Shown piece by piece: positions 12,297 through 26,200 of a DNA stretch of 64,000 nucleotides. Location of the stretch: contig JADIIX010000041.1 of NCBI GenBank assembly GCA_027604505.1, forward strand, positions 89,881-153,880, in the 5' to 3' direction. This DNA comes from Gonapodya sp. JEL0774. Lineage: Eukaryota > Monoblepharomycota > Monoblepharidomycetes > Monoblepharidales > Gonapodyaceae. Positions within the stretch are counted from its first letter, which is position 1; each line of letters starts with the position of its first letter. The notes under the pieces were generated by a model. That model did no database searches. It worked only from the letters and a program-made list of their open reading frames with translations, and was not told the DNA's origin. The position numbers were made by a program, and so were the translations under genes.

Positions 12297-15200
12297 ATGT
12301 CCTCCACGCTCAGGACGAGGTCCCGCACTCAGCCTCCTCCGAAGGATAGGCAAAGACTAGGCCGCGATCAGAGAGATTCGAGAGACTCGAAAGATACAAG
12401 AGATTCCAGAGACCGAACTTCCAGATACGGAGTCTCTGGGCACTCCATCCCGACAATCTCCCCCCCTCTGACTCATACGTTCACCCACATTCCATCCCCG
12501 CAATTTCCTCCCGCTTCCCCACAATTTCCCTCCACCGCGTCTTACGTCTCGCCTCGCTTGCCCCTGCCCTCACCGCCAACTCCCGCATCCCTTGAAGCTG
12601 CAGCTCGTCGCGCTTCTTCCTTGGATCTGGGTGGCCGTGTAGCATCTGAACTTCCGTCTTCCCCGCTCGCTTCTGAGTTCTCTCCATCATCTTACAATGA
12701 CGGCGTCTCTTCTCCAGTGACACCTTCCCCACCCACCTCCCGTCAGATCTCCACTTCCGCATCGTACTCGTCTATCAACCCGTACCTCCCGTCATCTCCT
12801 CCTAATCCCCCCTCCGATCCTCCATACTCCGGCACCTCGCACTCCTCCTCCAACTCCACCTCGTCATCCCTCCTTGGCCTCTTCTTCTCTCGTGCTTCCA
12901 ATATCCGGAGCAAGAGCTCCGCAGCACCACGCGTTGGATCGTCTGGCTATGCCCCATCACAGCAGCCCCACCAACCGCAAGCGAACACAGCAGGTACGTC
13001 CCCTGTTCTTCTCTGAGCGGTAGCAAAGTGCTCATTAGAAGAACGAGATCCGGGGGAAAGTAGAAAGTTGTTTGCGATTGCGCCTTGTGCCCCAAAATTG
13101 AGACATGTTTCTGGAGTTCTCACTCAGTGGAACAAACCCGTGTGGTGGTTCATCGAGGCATGGTGGCGGCATTCTTGAGAGGTTCTGATTCGCGTCACCA
13201 ATCACTTACCTGAAGTCATTTGATCTCTTTGAAGCCGCGCGTCCTATCTCCTACGCTCCTCCCTCCTCTGCCCCAGCCACTTCGGTCGCCCCCCCTCTCT
13301 CCCCTCCCCTCGCTCCTACCTCTCTGAGGGCCGATGACCCAGCTAATGTCCGTTCCCTGACGCAAGTCTACGACCAACTCCGACGGGATGAGCAGCGGAT
13401 CCGAGATCACCTTGTCCGTCGTCAGTCATCGAGAAGGGGGAGGAGGCCTGCCGGAGACATGGATTTTGAATCCGATGTCGGGGCATTATCAAACAAGACG
13501 CAAATGCTTGGGGTTGATGCAGTAGCTCATTCTGTGTCGGCCACTGCGGTTGCTACCTCCGTCTCAGCTTCGACATCCCCACCCAGGCCCTCTGTGTCAA
13601 CAAATGCAACCATCCAACAACATGTGGCTCGATCCAGTGATGGAGCCTCGGCAGTAACTGTTCGGCCTCAGGCGCCGATGCAGGGGATTACAGATACCTC
13701 AAATGCTCATCATGTGCCGAGGCCAGGAGTGAGGAGAGTTGATGGACCGGTGAGTAATCAGGCAGACTCAACAATACCTTGCAAACGCCAGCCCAGCATA
13801 TGTAACCTCTTTCGTGAATCGTGGTTGAAATTGGTCTCCTTTTATGTAGTCCACATCCACCGCCACTTCACTAACATCCACACCTACTCCAAGTATTACT
13901 TCTCCCCCTTCTCTCGACATCGTCACCGTTACGCCAGTCCCACCCGTGTCATTCCCCACATTATCTGCATCACATACAGGTGGGGCAGCAGGAGCGGAGG
14001 AGATTCACGCTGTGCCGAATGCTGCAGCTGTCGTGCAACTAGTGACGAATGGCATCACCTCCCCCAAACGGCCTCAAATCGGTGACGATAGCTCCCCACA
14101 ACGACCTCAGGTTGCGGCGGCGTACACGATAGCCGGAGTGGCACCTGTTGCCCCACCCAGAACACCACCAAGACAGGTGCCACTTGGTGCAAGGCCACAG
14201 CCTGTAGTGCATGGTCAATCAGGGTTGGGAACAAATCATAGTCAGCTACACACACAGGTCCCCTCAGCTGCGCCCGCCGCCGGCCCTGCCGCCCTTCCAA
14301 ATATGGGAATGGGACCTAGCTCTGCTCAACCCCATGCTCGAACAAGCGTCAACGGAGCTGCTCCGCCTTTGCCGCCGAAGCTCGGAGGGAGAGACCGACG
14401 GAGGCTCCTAGAGTCGCCTGACCTTGTGCCCTCTAAAAGTGATGACAGAGAGGCACTTTCGTCGCAAATTGGTAGCGACACGCATCCTGGACCGACCTCG
14501 ACAATTGCACCGGCAGGGTCGCCCTTGCCGAATCTAGATTCGAGTGCGCCCACTTCGCCGTCCTCCATGCCCGCTTCGGCTTCGGATCTCAGCCCTCACT
14601 CGCCGGCACTCCGTCTGACGACCCCCCTCGGCTCGTCTGCTCTGGCGCTATCGTTGAACCTTAACATGGATATCGATTTGATCGATGAGGGAAGCGATGT
14701 CGGGACGCCGGCGAGCATGGCCAGGTTTCCGCTGCCGATGCTTAGGAGCATGAGTGCTACAAGTTTTCATGACGTGGAGGATGAAGGGGACGGAGAGAAG
14801 GCGAGGGACAGAGGTCGAAATTCAAACGGTGCAGGAGGTTCGGTTCATCCCCATGCACCATTGGCGCAACAGCAAGTTACAGGACCCCTGAATACCCATC
14901 AGACAAGTTTGTCAGGTTGGCGATTCCCCCTACCATCCTTCCCCTCGACGGGCGGAGGGGTTGCCGGCTCCAGATTTTCCACAACATCACGAAGCGAAGC
15001 GAGTGGGGACGAGGACGGGTGGTCGGCTTCAGATTCACTGGCTGATACAGATTCACCGAGGAGAAGCGTTTTTGTATCGGGTGGGAACATCTCGAGGGAG
15101 TTTCAGCTGGTTGAAGTTGGGAATACGAGTGGCACGAAGAGTGTAGGCCAGCAGGGGAAAGAAGTCGTCCAAGCACTGGCTGAACTCAAGACTGACAGAG

Positions 15201-18200
15201 TTCCAGTCACGCCCGGGCGCGTTCCTGCGGCCGCCGGCTCCGCTGGGATCCCAGCACCTACAGAACGTCGTCCGCAGGATGTTACTGCCATTTCTACCGC
15301 GGAGATCCCGGGTTCTGACATTTCCGTGGCGCCGTTGGCCAATCCATACACTCTCCTAGAGTCACCAACTGTCCCCGAACGCATGGCATCACCGGGCGCA
15401 TCAACACCGTCGTCCCCCATGTTCCCTTCCCCAGTAGTACCTGTGCCTCCCGGCCCTGCTATACATACTGTGCTTCCGAGTCCTAGGCCAGAGGGATTTC
15501 AATCACGTATCAAGTACGTTCAGCCTGCGGGGACCACTCAGGTTAAGCCTGCGCAGATCCAGCCAGTGGTGGCACCACCACCATCTCAGTCTGAACAGAA
15601 ACAAGCGGATGCCGACTCAGGGGCTCCTGCACCAGGTCCCACACTGTCCCAGCCCCCGTTAGCGAAATTTCCTCGACGTGCCAACACAGACATCCAGCCA
15701 GTGTCCGATACTTTGGTCACCACTCCGATTCCTATTGCTCCCTTCACACCCGTGTCTCCTCCGCAGCCGTATCAAAAGATAACACGCGGACCTCACCCCG
15801 CGACGCTCCCATCAGCTGCCACGCCTCTTTCCCGCCCAACTTCGGATGCATCCGCCACGACTCTGATTGAGCCCGATATAGCGGGTGAAGTGCAAGTTCA
15901 CCATCCCGCCCTTCCCCGACGGAGCGGCCATACTCCCACCTCATCAATGTCGGGAACTCCACCTGCACCAAATCCTGTCAACGGAAGATCTGTAACGGCA
16001 TTTCAACATGCCCCTCTTGGGACCGAAATATCTCCACCGAAGAGGACCACAAGCTTGTCGTGGAGACCAAGTCCGGGCGACGAAGGTTTTCCTCGGAAAG
16101 TCGAAGCTGAACTGGAATCGGACTCAGGAGAGAAACCTCCCGCTCCTGGAGCTGTGATGGCGGCACTTGGAGAAGATGCATCCAAGAAGAAAGGACGAAA
16201 AAGGTTTTCTTGGTTGGCAGATGAAGACGATGAAGCCTCTTCTGAACCCCCAATTTTGAGCGATCTGACCTTGCCTGCGATCGATGGCGAGAAGATTCTG
16301 GGCCCTTTCAAAGTCTCAATTGAGGAATCAAGCACAGCTGTCAAGGTGCAAAGAAACGAACCACGTCCACTTGACCCAGATGCAGACGACATGGTGCCTC
16401 TTCTTGAAGACGTCACTTCACTATTCTTCTCTCCAGGCGGCATGCTCGGGCTTCCGTCAACGCTAACGAGTCTCAGTGTTATCGACGTGCCTATCGCTAT
16501 ACTCCCACGGTCGTTGCTAGAAGCACTTCAGATTACATTGGAGGTGTTTGTGTGGGAGTCTTGCGGCACCGAACGTTGGGAAGGTGCTCCGGAAGGGATG
16601 AAAGTTACCACTCTGAGATGCAGAGGTAATTCGTTTCGGACAATTCCTGATGAGGTTGGTACGTGGACAACGTTGGATGTGGTTGACCTAAGCCGTGAGT
16701 TCCACCACAGTTTATAAAGAGGAATTCTATCGCTCACCTCTATGCCCTTTCCCAATAAAACTGTTTATCTTAGAAAATAAAATTGAATGGCTTCGTAAGT
16801 AAATTTTCGTAATCGGGAGGGACAATTGGTGTTTGCACTCAGCTCATGGGGTTTCTTCTATCAGCGAACTCATTTTTCCGTCAAGCACTATCCGTTCGCT
16901 ATTTGGACTTATCAGATAATGCTCTGTCTTTCCTCCCTTCCTCTCTCGGTTTGCTGAGCCACCTGCACTATTTGGGCTTGGAGGGCAACCCCTGGGATCC
17001 AGACCTGCTTCCCATCATAGGCCCGGCGATGGAGGCTGAATCTGCCCTCAAAGTGGCCAAAGCAGTCGTTGGTCCACCCGGTAGAGATACATTCCGAGGA
17101 GCGGTCCCTGGGGTTGCTAGAGACTCTTCCTCCGCGACGGCTTCTGCAAGAAACTGGCGCACAACCTCGGCGATGCTTCCCTCTTCAGCTACAGTTCCAT
17201 CGTCCCTATCAGATTCTGCTGGCAATACCCGCCGTTTGTCCCATTCGAGTTTCACGCTCGCTACAGCCAACGGGTCTGCGGAAGGTTCATCAGTAATGGA
17301 ACCCTCTGATATCTCTCCGATCACCGCTGGACGATCTTGGAGTGGTTCTGTGCGAGAGTCGGTATTATGGGAGAATGGGAGACCTGCAAGTGGGACAGAG
17401 AGCGCTGGGTCCAGTCCAAAGTCAACTCCTGCGGATGGATGTAAGTGCTGGAACCGCTCTACATGATCTATTTTGTCCTCTCCAACCTCGTTCTGTCTTT
17501 TGAATCTGTTTGAAGCTTTGAACTTCAGTTTCACGCCTTTCAACTTGTCCCAGACACCAAACCGATCGTCGGTTCTGCTTTCGGAAACTGGGGTCTCTGG
17601 ACATGGAATCGTCAATGGATCTCGGTCCCCTGAACGCGAAAGGACATCGACCGGCTCTTCGGGTGGCGGGCGGGCGCCGTCAGTTCTTGCTCGGTCATTG
17701 TTCCCTCCGAGTCCGAATCGGAGCTCAATGTACCACATGGATCCCACTGCTACTCCAACGTATCCTTCCGCGACTCAAACTCCACCGCAAACGACGCGAA
17801 GCTATCGTGCTGGTGACTCACCGTTAAGAATCATAGGAAGGACCTTAACTGACAAATTGCCTTTATTCACCAAACGGGCCGGTGTGACGCCAGTGCAGGT
17901 CTCTAGTAGTGCCTCCAGTCCGAACATCCCGGTGCTGGCGGAATCTTCCTCTTCCTCTTTTGAAGTTTCTCCTGTGGCGTCAGTATCTCCCAGCATTGTT
18001 GCAAGACGCCAGCGAGTCGTGCGCAGACTCGCCATGCACCTCCGAGATGTCTATGACCTCGATTTGGAGATACGGAGGACGGAGGAAGCTGAGCGAGAAG
18101 CAAGGCTCAGGGTTCTCATAAAAGCACAAGGGGAGCGGACAGCAGCGTTGATGGAAGAAGAATCCTCCATGGTTCGAAACCGGGCAGGACGTCCACTATC

Positions 18201-19914
18201 AATGGCCTCTCTCGACTCTTATATGTCTCACCCTTCTATGTTGCTCAGGGAAGGGAGCCCTTCGCGTCCGGTGGTTGCAAAGAAGAGGAAGCCTCCGTCT
18301 CACAGGTTGCATATCATCAAGGAGATTCTTGCGACGGAGAAGACGTACGTTACACAATTAGGACATTTGATGGAGCTCTATGTCAAACCTTTAGAGGGTA
18401 GGACCGCCGACGGAACTAGAGGTGAACGTGTGCTCACTCCCGAAGAGCATCGCCGTATGTTTATGAATGTCGGAGCCATCTACCAGCTTCATAAAGATCA
18501 CTTGTTGCCTGCGCTGGAGGAGGCTTGTGTGGAGACTTCACCAGAAGAACAGGGGCTTAAAGGACGAATTGGCCGTGCTTTTCTGCAATTTGCTCCTTTC
18601 CTCAAGCTGTACGGTATCTACGCCACCTCGTTTGAGGCTTCGGCGAAACTCATCGAACGGTTTGAGTCAGACAGAATTGATGGGAAGGATGGCAAACTCA
18701 GCCGGCTGACAGTTCGAAAATACAAGGATGTCGTTTCCCGCGCCAGGAGAGATCCAAGACATACTCAGCTCAATCTTCAAGCTTGGATGCTGCTGCCTTT
18801 GCAGCGTCTCATGAGATTCCCGTTACTTCTGAAGTCTTTGTTAGAAGTCACCTCTGACGGGCATCCCGACGAATTTGAGTTAGAAAGAGCTTTGACTGAA
18901 ATTGAGAAGAGGTGAGATGATAAATGCATATCGAATCACTTTATCTCAAACTGAGGCCAATTTGATATTTGCTTTCGCAGGGTACTTGAGGCAAATGACC
19001 GCAAGCGCGAGTGGGAGGGAGTACAATCAGTAGTCTCTGGTGTGCTGAGAGGTATTCGCGTCCGGGATTCTGAACCCGCGGCAATGGTAGAGGAGGAAAC
19101 CTCGGTCGTGAATGATGGCGCCAGCGTCTACTCGTTTGAAGCGAAGCGTGTCAAGTCCGTTCCATCTACTGCGTGGTCCACCTCCAGTGCGAGGTCCAGT
19201 GCGGACAACGAAAGTATTGCCCCGTCTTTGAATGGCACTATCACGATCAGCTCTGGTGCGGAGCTCTTGAAGCTCACGACGAGCAGGAGGAGACTACTTA
19301 GGTCGGCAAAGTGGAGAGTTGTGCGCGTATTGGCAAAGTCAGATGTCTCTGACAGTGCTATTGCATACTTCTTGGATGCATATGATGCATCAGGAAGATC
19401 TGGCCCTCGAATGGGGAGACCAGCTGCGGCGATTAAACGTGTTGGTGGGAGGTTGAAGGAGAGTATTGTGACCGTCATATCGTCCGATGGTGAAGTGGGA
19501 AGGGAGGATATGTTTTTGTTGTTCACTGATACTCTTGTTTGGTGTAAAGTTGGCATGGATGCGGGAGTTGCTGGCCCTGGTCAAAAGGGGTCTTACACTT
19601 TGATACGAGCCTTCGACCTCGATCGAGCAGGTGACAAGGATCGTGGTATTGCTCGTGTGGTGGACAGCCGGGACATGCCAACGCCTGTACCCGGTATGCG
19701 GTGGGATGACCCAACGTCTTCCGGAAACCCGGTTGTGTCCATTGCCTCGTCCTCTACCTCTGTCGGCTCGAGTGGGTCGGGATCTTATGGATCTGGAGAC
19801 AAACTTCTCCGAGTGAGCGATCCTGGCGGAGAGGTGGTGATATACCTTGCTCCGATTAAGGGAGCGGACACTGAATTGATGCAATGGATGGAGGAATTGA
19901 ACAGCTCTCCATAG
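12297..19914 (+). CDS. LRR and RhoGEF (DH-PH) multidomain protein
   Basis: Predicted guanine-nucleotide exchange factor for Rho-family GTPases, roughly 2,300 residues. ATG at 12297 opens an Arg/Ser-rich, then Ser/Pro-rich disordered region that spans the first ~1,300 residues. Leucine-rich repeats follow at ~16400-17000 (VTTLRCRGNSFRTIPDEV, LSQNKIEWLP, VRYLDLSDNALSFLPSSL, LHYLGLEGNPWD). The DH domain is at ~18300-19040: LHIIKEILATEKTYVTQL (helix 1), RIGRAFLQFAPFLKLYGIYA, and MLLPLQRLMRFPLLLKSLL (the signature helix). The C-terminal part (19290-19900) resembles a PH domain, with FLLFTDTLVWCKV and a final helix MQWMEELNSS. Introns fall at ~12994, 13751, 16695, 16795 (after a 21-nt exon), 17441 and 18915. 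Neighbouring genes are on the same strand but are not evidently linked in function. The domain call is firm for LRR and DH, weaker for PH. Confidence 0.88.
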
Positions 19915-20299
19915 TCACCGTACAAATAAATAGTTAGTAATGGACTTATTGCGAATTGTTTACGCGCTATGTACTGAGTCCGTTTGTATTCAATGATAAG
20001 AAATCGCCCAGCATTGAGGGAAGATGTGTCCGTTATGCAAGCGGAGCTTTGGTCATGCCTGACTGGCTTTGCAAAACACATAACAACGACCTGGCGCTCG
20101 AGACGTTGAGAGGGCACGGAATCGCCAATCGCTCACCAAACGAAGCTCTAAAGAATCTGTGGAGCGATTAAAAGCTATCAATCTTCAAGCGCCGGCAATC
20201 AGGGTTAGCTCGTCAATCTGACCGCCGCTAGTTCACCGATTACATCACTCTGGCTGCTCCGCGAACCGCGAATAGGACTCAGTGACGCGTCCCTCGCCT
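19915..20299. promoter_or_regulatory. Intergenic, kinesin promoter side
   Basis: About 385 bases between the RhoGEF stop and the kinesin ATG at 20300. Nothing beyond presumed terminator and promoter sequence is seen; an AATAAATA run just after the stop (~19925) could serve polyadenylation. Confidence 0.35.
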
Positions 20300-23200
20300 A
20301 TGGCGACTACTGTGCGGGTGGCTGTTCGAGCGCGCCCTCTCTCCGCGAAGGAGCGGTTGGCGAATACGCGGGATGTTCTTCGCTTTGAGCCGGATGGGCA
20401 GACAGTGGTTCTCAATGCGGGCGCCACTTCTATGACTTCTCAGAACTCCGATGCTCTCCGCACGTTTAACTATGATCATTCTTTCTCACCCGCGACGCCG
20501 CAAAGTGTTCTCTATGATGTATGTGCGAGGCCACTCCTGGACAAGTTTCTGGATGGCTTTAACGCTACTATCCTAGCATATGGTCAGGTCAGTATGTTTT
20601 TAGCTGTGCGTTCGTTTTTTTTCACTTTGGACGTCGTTTCTCGGTGGATGCTTGCGAGCCATTGGATTTTGGTCCGTTGATACGTCAGGAATAGCTGTCG
20701 TGGATTTTGGAAGCGTGAACCCTAAATATTGACCGGTTTTCGACATGTTCGTAGACGGGTTCCGGGAAGACCTTCAGCATGGGTACTGGACTTGATGGAA
20801 ACGTCAATACGGAGCACCAAGGTAAGTGCTCGTGTAATCGCCCCACGGAGGATGATATTTCATTGGATCCCTTGAATTCTTGTATGCAACTTGATGTCTT
20901 CCCGGTTTGACGGGAAGGCATTGTTCCACGGGCGATCGCCTCCCTATTTCAGCACCTTGATCAAATAGACCCTGCCCGCTTCCGTTATCGTGTAATGGTT
21001 TCTTTTCTGGAGCTCTACAATGAGGAGCTTATCGACTTGCTGAATCCTCGAATGGCCTCCAAATTGCAAATCCGGGAAGATGGACAAGGTGGCGTCACGT
21101 GGACTGGGGTACGAGAAGAGGAATGTAAACGAGTGGATGAAGTCATGGCAGTGTTGCAGCGAGGAAGCTTATGCAGGACAACTGGGGCCACGGAAATGAA
21201 TGTACAGAGCAGTCGTAGTCACGCCATATTTACAGTGACGCTAAGGCAGCAGAAATGGGAACCACGTAAAGGTGAGCGGCAAAGAGAGTCCGCTGGCACG
21301 CAACGAGTTAGATCTGTTTGCGGAGGGGGCAGGCCTGATAGTGTTGGCCTTGGGATTATGTGCGCAGACTAAATTATGTGCAGAGGTGTTTCGGTGGGAG
21401 GCTTGGTTGCATTAAAACCTTCAGTTAACTCTAATTTTTTTCGCAATGTTGATTGCAACAGTCTCCTGAGCCACCTTTTTCTTTGTCACAGTATTACCTG
21501 ATGTGACCGCCCAGAACGCGGACGCTTCTGCTGCTGAGGGTTCTGAGACGGATAATCAGGATTCAGTAATGCCAGTACCAGTGGGCTCATCTGATCAGCC
21601 CAATTTGGAAGTAGAGGGCGAGTGGCACCACATTTCCTCAAAATTTCATTTCGTAGACCTCGCAGGCTCGGAGCGACTCAAGCGCACTCGAGCCGAGGGT
21701 GACCGCGCGAAGGAAGGCATCTCCATAAATCAGGGGCTTCTGGCTCTAGGCAACGTAATATCGGCACTGACAGAAGAGAGTGTGGCTGGAGGGGGGCGGC
21801 CAGGCTCCGCCCGCCACGTTCCCTATCGCGACTCGAAGCTGACGCGACTTCTTCAGGATTCCCTGGGCGGAAATTCCCAGACGCTTATGCTGGCTTGTGT
21901 TGCGGCAGGGGATGCAGACATCGCTGAGACTTTGGGTACCCTTAGATATGCTGAACGGGCGAGGAGGATCAAGAATCGCGCAGTTGTAAATCGTGACTAC
22001 TCAGGTGGAGCAGCCCCAGAGGAGATGATCAAACTTCGCAGGGAGCTTGAAAATCTTCGAAGGGAACTGGATATTGTTCGCGGAGTGAGCCCGAACATTG
22101 ATGTCACAAGAGCGGTAGCTGGAGCACTGTGTGTGCGATGCGGTGCAGGCTTGGGCCCCGCGCAGGCCCCCGTCTCCACGAGTAATCTGACGCAGTCCTG
22201 CCCCGTGACATCTGTGCTTCCGCTCTCAATATCCGCCCCGGCAGCCTCGAATGCACACCTCGCACTTTTGGAGAAGGAGCTTCACCTTGTCCGTGCTGCA
22301 CGAGATAAAGCGTTGCAAGAGGCACAGATGCTTCAGTTTTCCGTAAGCAGAATGAAGGAAAGGCGGGAGGAGCAAGACAAAATGGTTGCTGAATGGCGAG
22401 CCGAGTATGAAGCATGGGTGGTGGAAAAAGGCATCAAGAGAAAGGTGGAGACAGGAATGAAGTGCGTCAAGGAAACAGAATCCTCGAAGTTGGAGGTTGG
22501 ACAGACCGTGCATGATAGTGACCAATTCGAGAGTCCAGCGCAATTTGTTGAAAGGCAACCCGACATCACACAATCCGTATTTTCGTCATCATCTGTCGAA
22601 CCCGTTGTGGAGCTTGCAGCTCATCCCTTCATTCTACGTCACCTCGAAGAAATTCGGTACGCTCGGACTCGTGCTCAGGATGCTGAGGATCGAGCCGAAT
22701 ACTTCGAGAAGCAGTTAGCGACCTTCCAAGCTTCCGCAAATACCCCATTGGGCGTGGGAATCAGTCTGACTCGCAAACCGAGTTTTGTTGGAGGGTTTGA
22801 TACCCGACCAAGTGATGTTGAAGTGAAAGCTCTGGAAGAAATAAAGCAGAAACGTCAGGCCTTGGATGTTGTTGCCAAAGCCACCAAGGGCGTGGCGCAA
22901 GATTTTGAGCACGGCGTCTTTCGACCGAGGCAGTCTAGAATGAGAGACCTTGAGGTGCGTGACGTTCCTCTGCGCGGCGGCTGATAACTCAGATTTATCT
23001 GTCCGGACCATTAGATTGAGCACGCAACCGACGATGCGCTGATGGAGCACCGAATTTTGACGGCCATTAAAACAGATCCTGTAATTAAGAAATCCCTCGA
23101 TGAGATGGGAAGTCCGACGAGGGAGGTTTCCGGCCACGAACAAGGAAGCCCTACATCCCGAGATCCTGTGAGAATATGCGTTGTTGATCCAGAATGAAGC

Positions 23201-26200
23201 CGGCTTATGGTATCTTCCTGTCACATAAGGAGTCAGAACCTGCAAGTCCGACTGGCCTTGCTATCTCCATTGTACCTGACGGCCCCGACACTTCTAGCTC
23301 CCCTCCTTCTGTGGATTCAACCCATCTCTACTCTCTAGTGTCCCGACTGCAAGCTGATATCTCCACACAAGAACAACTCGTCGAACAACTTCAAAGGTCT
23401 CGTGCTGAGATGGCTCAGATGGAACGCAAATACGGAGAGAAATTGGGGATGCTCATGGAAGGCGTGGAGCAAGTCACGAAGGAGAGAGATGAAGCTCTGA
23501 GGAGAATGGAGCTCCAGCAAACAACTGGTGGATCGGGTTTCCTGCCTGGTACGAAGGAAAAGGTAGGCTCAGCGGAGTCTGCGCGCTCGTGGGAGCTGGT
23601 GACAGCTGGTTGTTAACATATCGTGAATAAACAGCCTGGCACTGTTGCTCTTCGAGTGAAGTATGAAAATCAGATTAAAAAACTCACAGCCGAAGTCGAG
23701 GAGACCCGACGAAAGTATCTTGAGGCTAACCGCGCTGTCGCGAATAAGAAGCGACAAGAAGACGGACTCATGAAAGCACTCAAACAGAATATCGACTCCC
23801 TCAAGTGTAAGTTTGCAAGACTTTCAGATGCCGTTTACACGGCTTTGGCTTACCTGATCCGGCGGCACAGCGGAAAAGCTTCACATGCTTAAGCAGCTTA
23901 AAGAGGAAGCAGAAAAACGTCGCATGGTGGAAATGGATAAGCAACGGGAGTCCCGCAAGGCTAAGAAGCTAGAGGAAGAAAAGGCCAAAATTCAGAGGGA
24001 TTATGAATTGAAAGTGAGATGGTACCGTTCTTGGTTGATGGTATGGACTGGCTCATAGTTTTCCTCGCAAAACACTTTTAGCTTCGCTCCCGACAGATTG
24101 AAGCGAAAAGGGACGCGGGGGACAAAGGTCGGTATAACCCGATGACGATCCTGAAGCGCATCACAACACCGAAGTCGATAACCAAGATGTTCAACGGCAG
24201 TCGTGCAAGTAACCATCTCGGATCAGGTTCACTTGGTGCCGAAACCCTTGATAATGCTCTGTCCAGATCCATTCCAAACCTGGGGCGCGACGAGAGCGAC
24301 TTTGCATCCAATAATGCGGCGAGTGTCAGGGCGACGTTTAAAAAGGAAATAGTTGACGGAGAACTCGCGGCTTGGGTTGCCGCCAAAGAGAATTCTGAGC
24401 TTCTTAGCGAATTGCGCCGCTGGAAAGAGCAGCTCGTGGTTGATCGGGGTCAGCTTGAGCGCGAGTTGGATTCTCTGGGATGGCAGTCTAATGATGCATT
24501 GCACTACGCTGATGAACTTGAGCTCGCGGACGAAGAGATTAACGTTATCGACTCCCGTCTTGCAGATCTAGAAAGTCGTAGTCGCTATGCTCCGAGTGCA
24601 GTGGACGACAAAGGTTATGAAAATGCATTGAATATTCTTCACTCGCTGGATTCATTGGAGGTGTCAAGAATGGCAGAACTGCTTTTAGAGGATCTGGTCG
24701 GCGCAAGACTGCGGCTTCGAATGGAGTCCCTGAAATGTCAGGACCTCGAGGCCAGGAGGAAGGAGATGCTCAAGGCCATGCAAAATATGAAAAATGCTGG
24801 TATCGCGATGGAGGGTTATTTTGAGAAACGCCTGTCAGATCTTCGGGAACGGTTGGGGCTAAATCTCGACCGAAGGGCCGCAAAGCGGGGTTTACCCCAA
24901 TCTGGGTTGCCCGGATTATTGGAAGAGAGTCATCATAAGCTCCCCGAAGAAGATTCCATATCTGTCAACGTACAAGAACTATTTGGATATGAGCACAGTG
25001 AGCACGAATTTTCGGGTACAGATGACGCCGAAAGCAACCCTCAACGGCGTGGACGGCCGCGGACAGCCCCAGCTCGAGCGCAATCAACAAGGGACCTTAG
25101 TCAAGATAGTGAGAACTCTGTCGCTCTCACCAGCCGGCAAGTTTTCCATCATTTATTCAAACAGGGACTGCGAGGGAACAGCCTTGAACGGAATGAATTC
25201 GAACAAACTGACAACTATGTACTTGCAAGCGCGGTAGTTGAGGGTGCTTTTGAGCGAACGGGCATGCATTTGGACGCAGATGATGCAGGCTCGATTCTAT
25301 CAGCCTCCGCCTCAGGATCTCATTTTGATGGGAACCGAGCTTTGAATTCGCATATTGAGGAAGGAGGACGATTTACAGACACTCAGAATATCACCACTGC
25401 TCCACTAGTTGGAGGCGCGGTGAAGGATCAGCGAATGTTTCCAGCAGAAAGTTTTACCAGACTTAACGGAGTCGATTATTCAAATCAACTAAATGACAAC
25501 TCACAGCGAAGTTCCCAGTATCAACTCTTTTTTCAGGAAATCTCATCTGACGAGAGTCCCTCTGTCGAAGCTGAGAAAGCACCGACCAGTCCGGCTGAAA
25601 CAAACCCAGTGGACGCTCCGCGCGATATCTCATTGCATGTTCTGCCGGAGCTCAGAGTTCAAGAGCCGACACCGACTGCAACTAGAATCCATTCAACGGT
25701 ACCTACCTCGGTGCCACCTCCCAATCCCTTTCACCACCTTCACTCGCCTACTTCCGAGCATCATGAACTGTCACTGCCAACAGTGAGGCGGTCTCATGCA
25801 GCCTCATCGTCAACGCCAAATCTTTCGTCAATTAAGTCTGTTGACGACCGGAGTCCCACAGATTTAGCAGCGTTTGCAAGTACACACTCAGATATAGACA
25901 TTCAGTTTTTCGAAGGTGACAATGAGGGTGATCAGGAAGATGGGGATAGCTCTCCAACTCGACCGACTCCTCACAGACTGTCGAAAAGAGAGAAACAGCA
26001 TGGGAAAGGAAACCTTGTCCGCAGTGGATCGGAGATTCTCGCCAAAAGGGGAGACGAGCCCGGTCCCAGACTAGGATCTGGTCGAATACCAACACGGATA
26101 AAGGATTCGCGGAGTCGCAGCAAATCACCTCTAGGGGATCCTGGGCCTCTGAAGCCCCCTTCGCGCTCTACTTCTCCTATAAAGCCATCCACAGCCTTTG

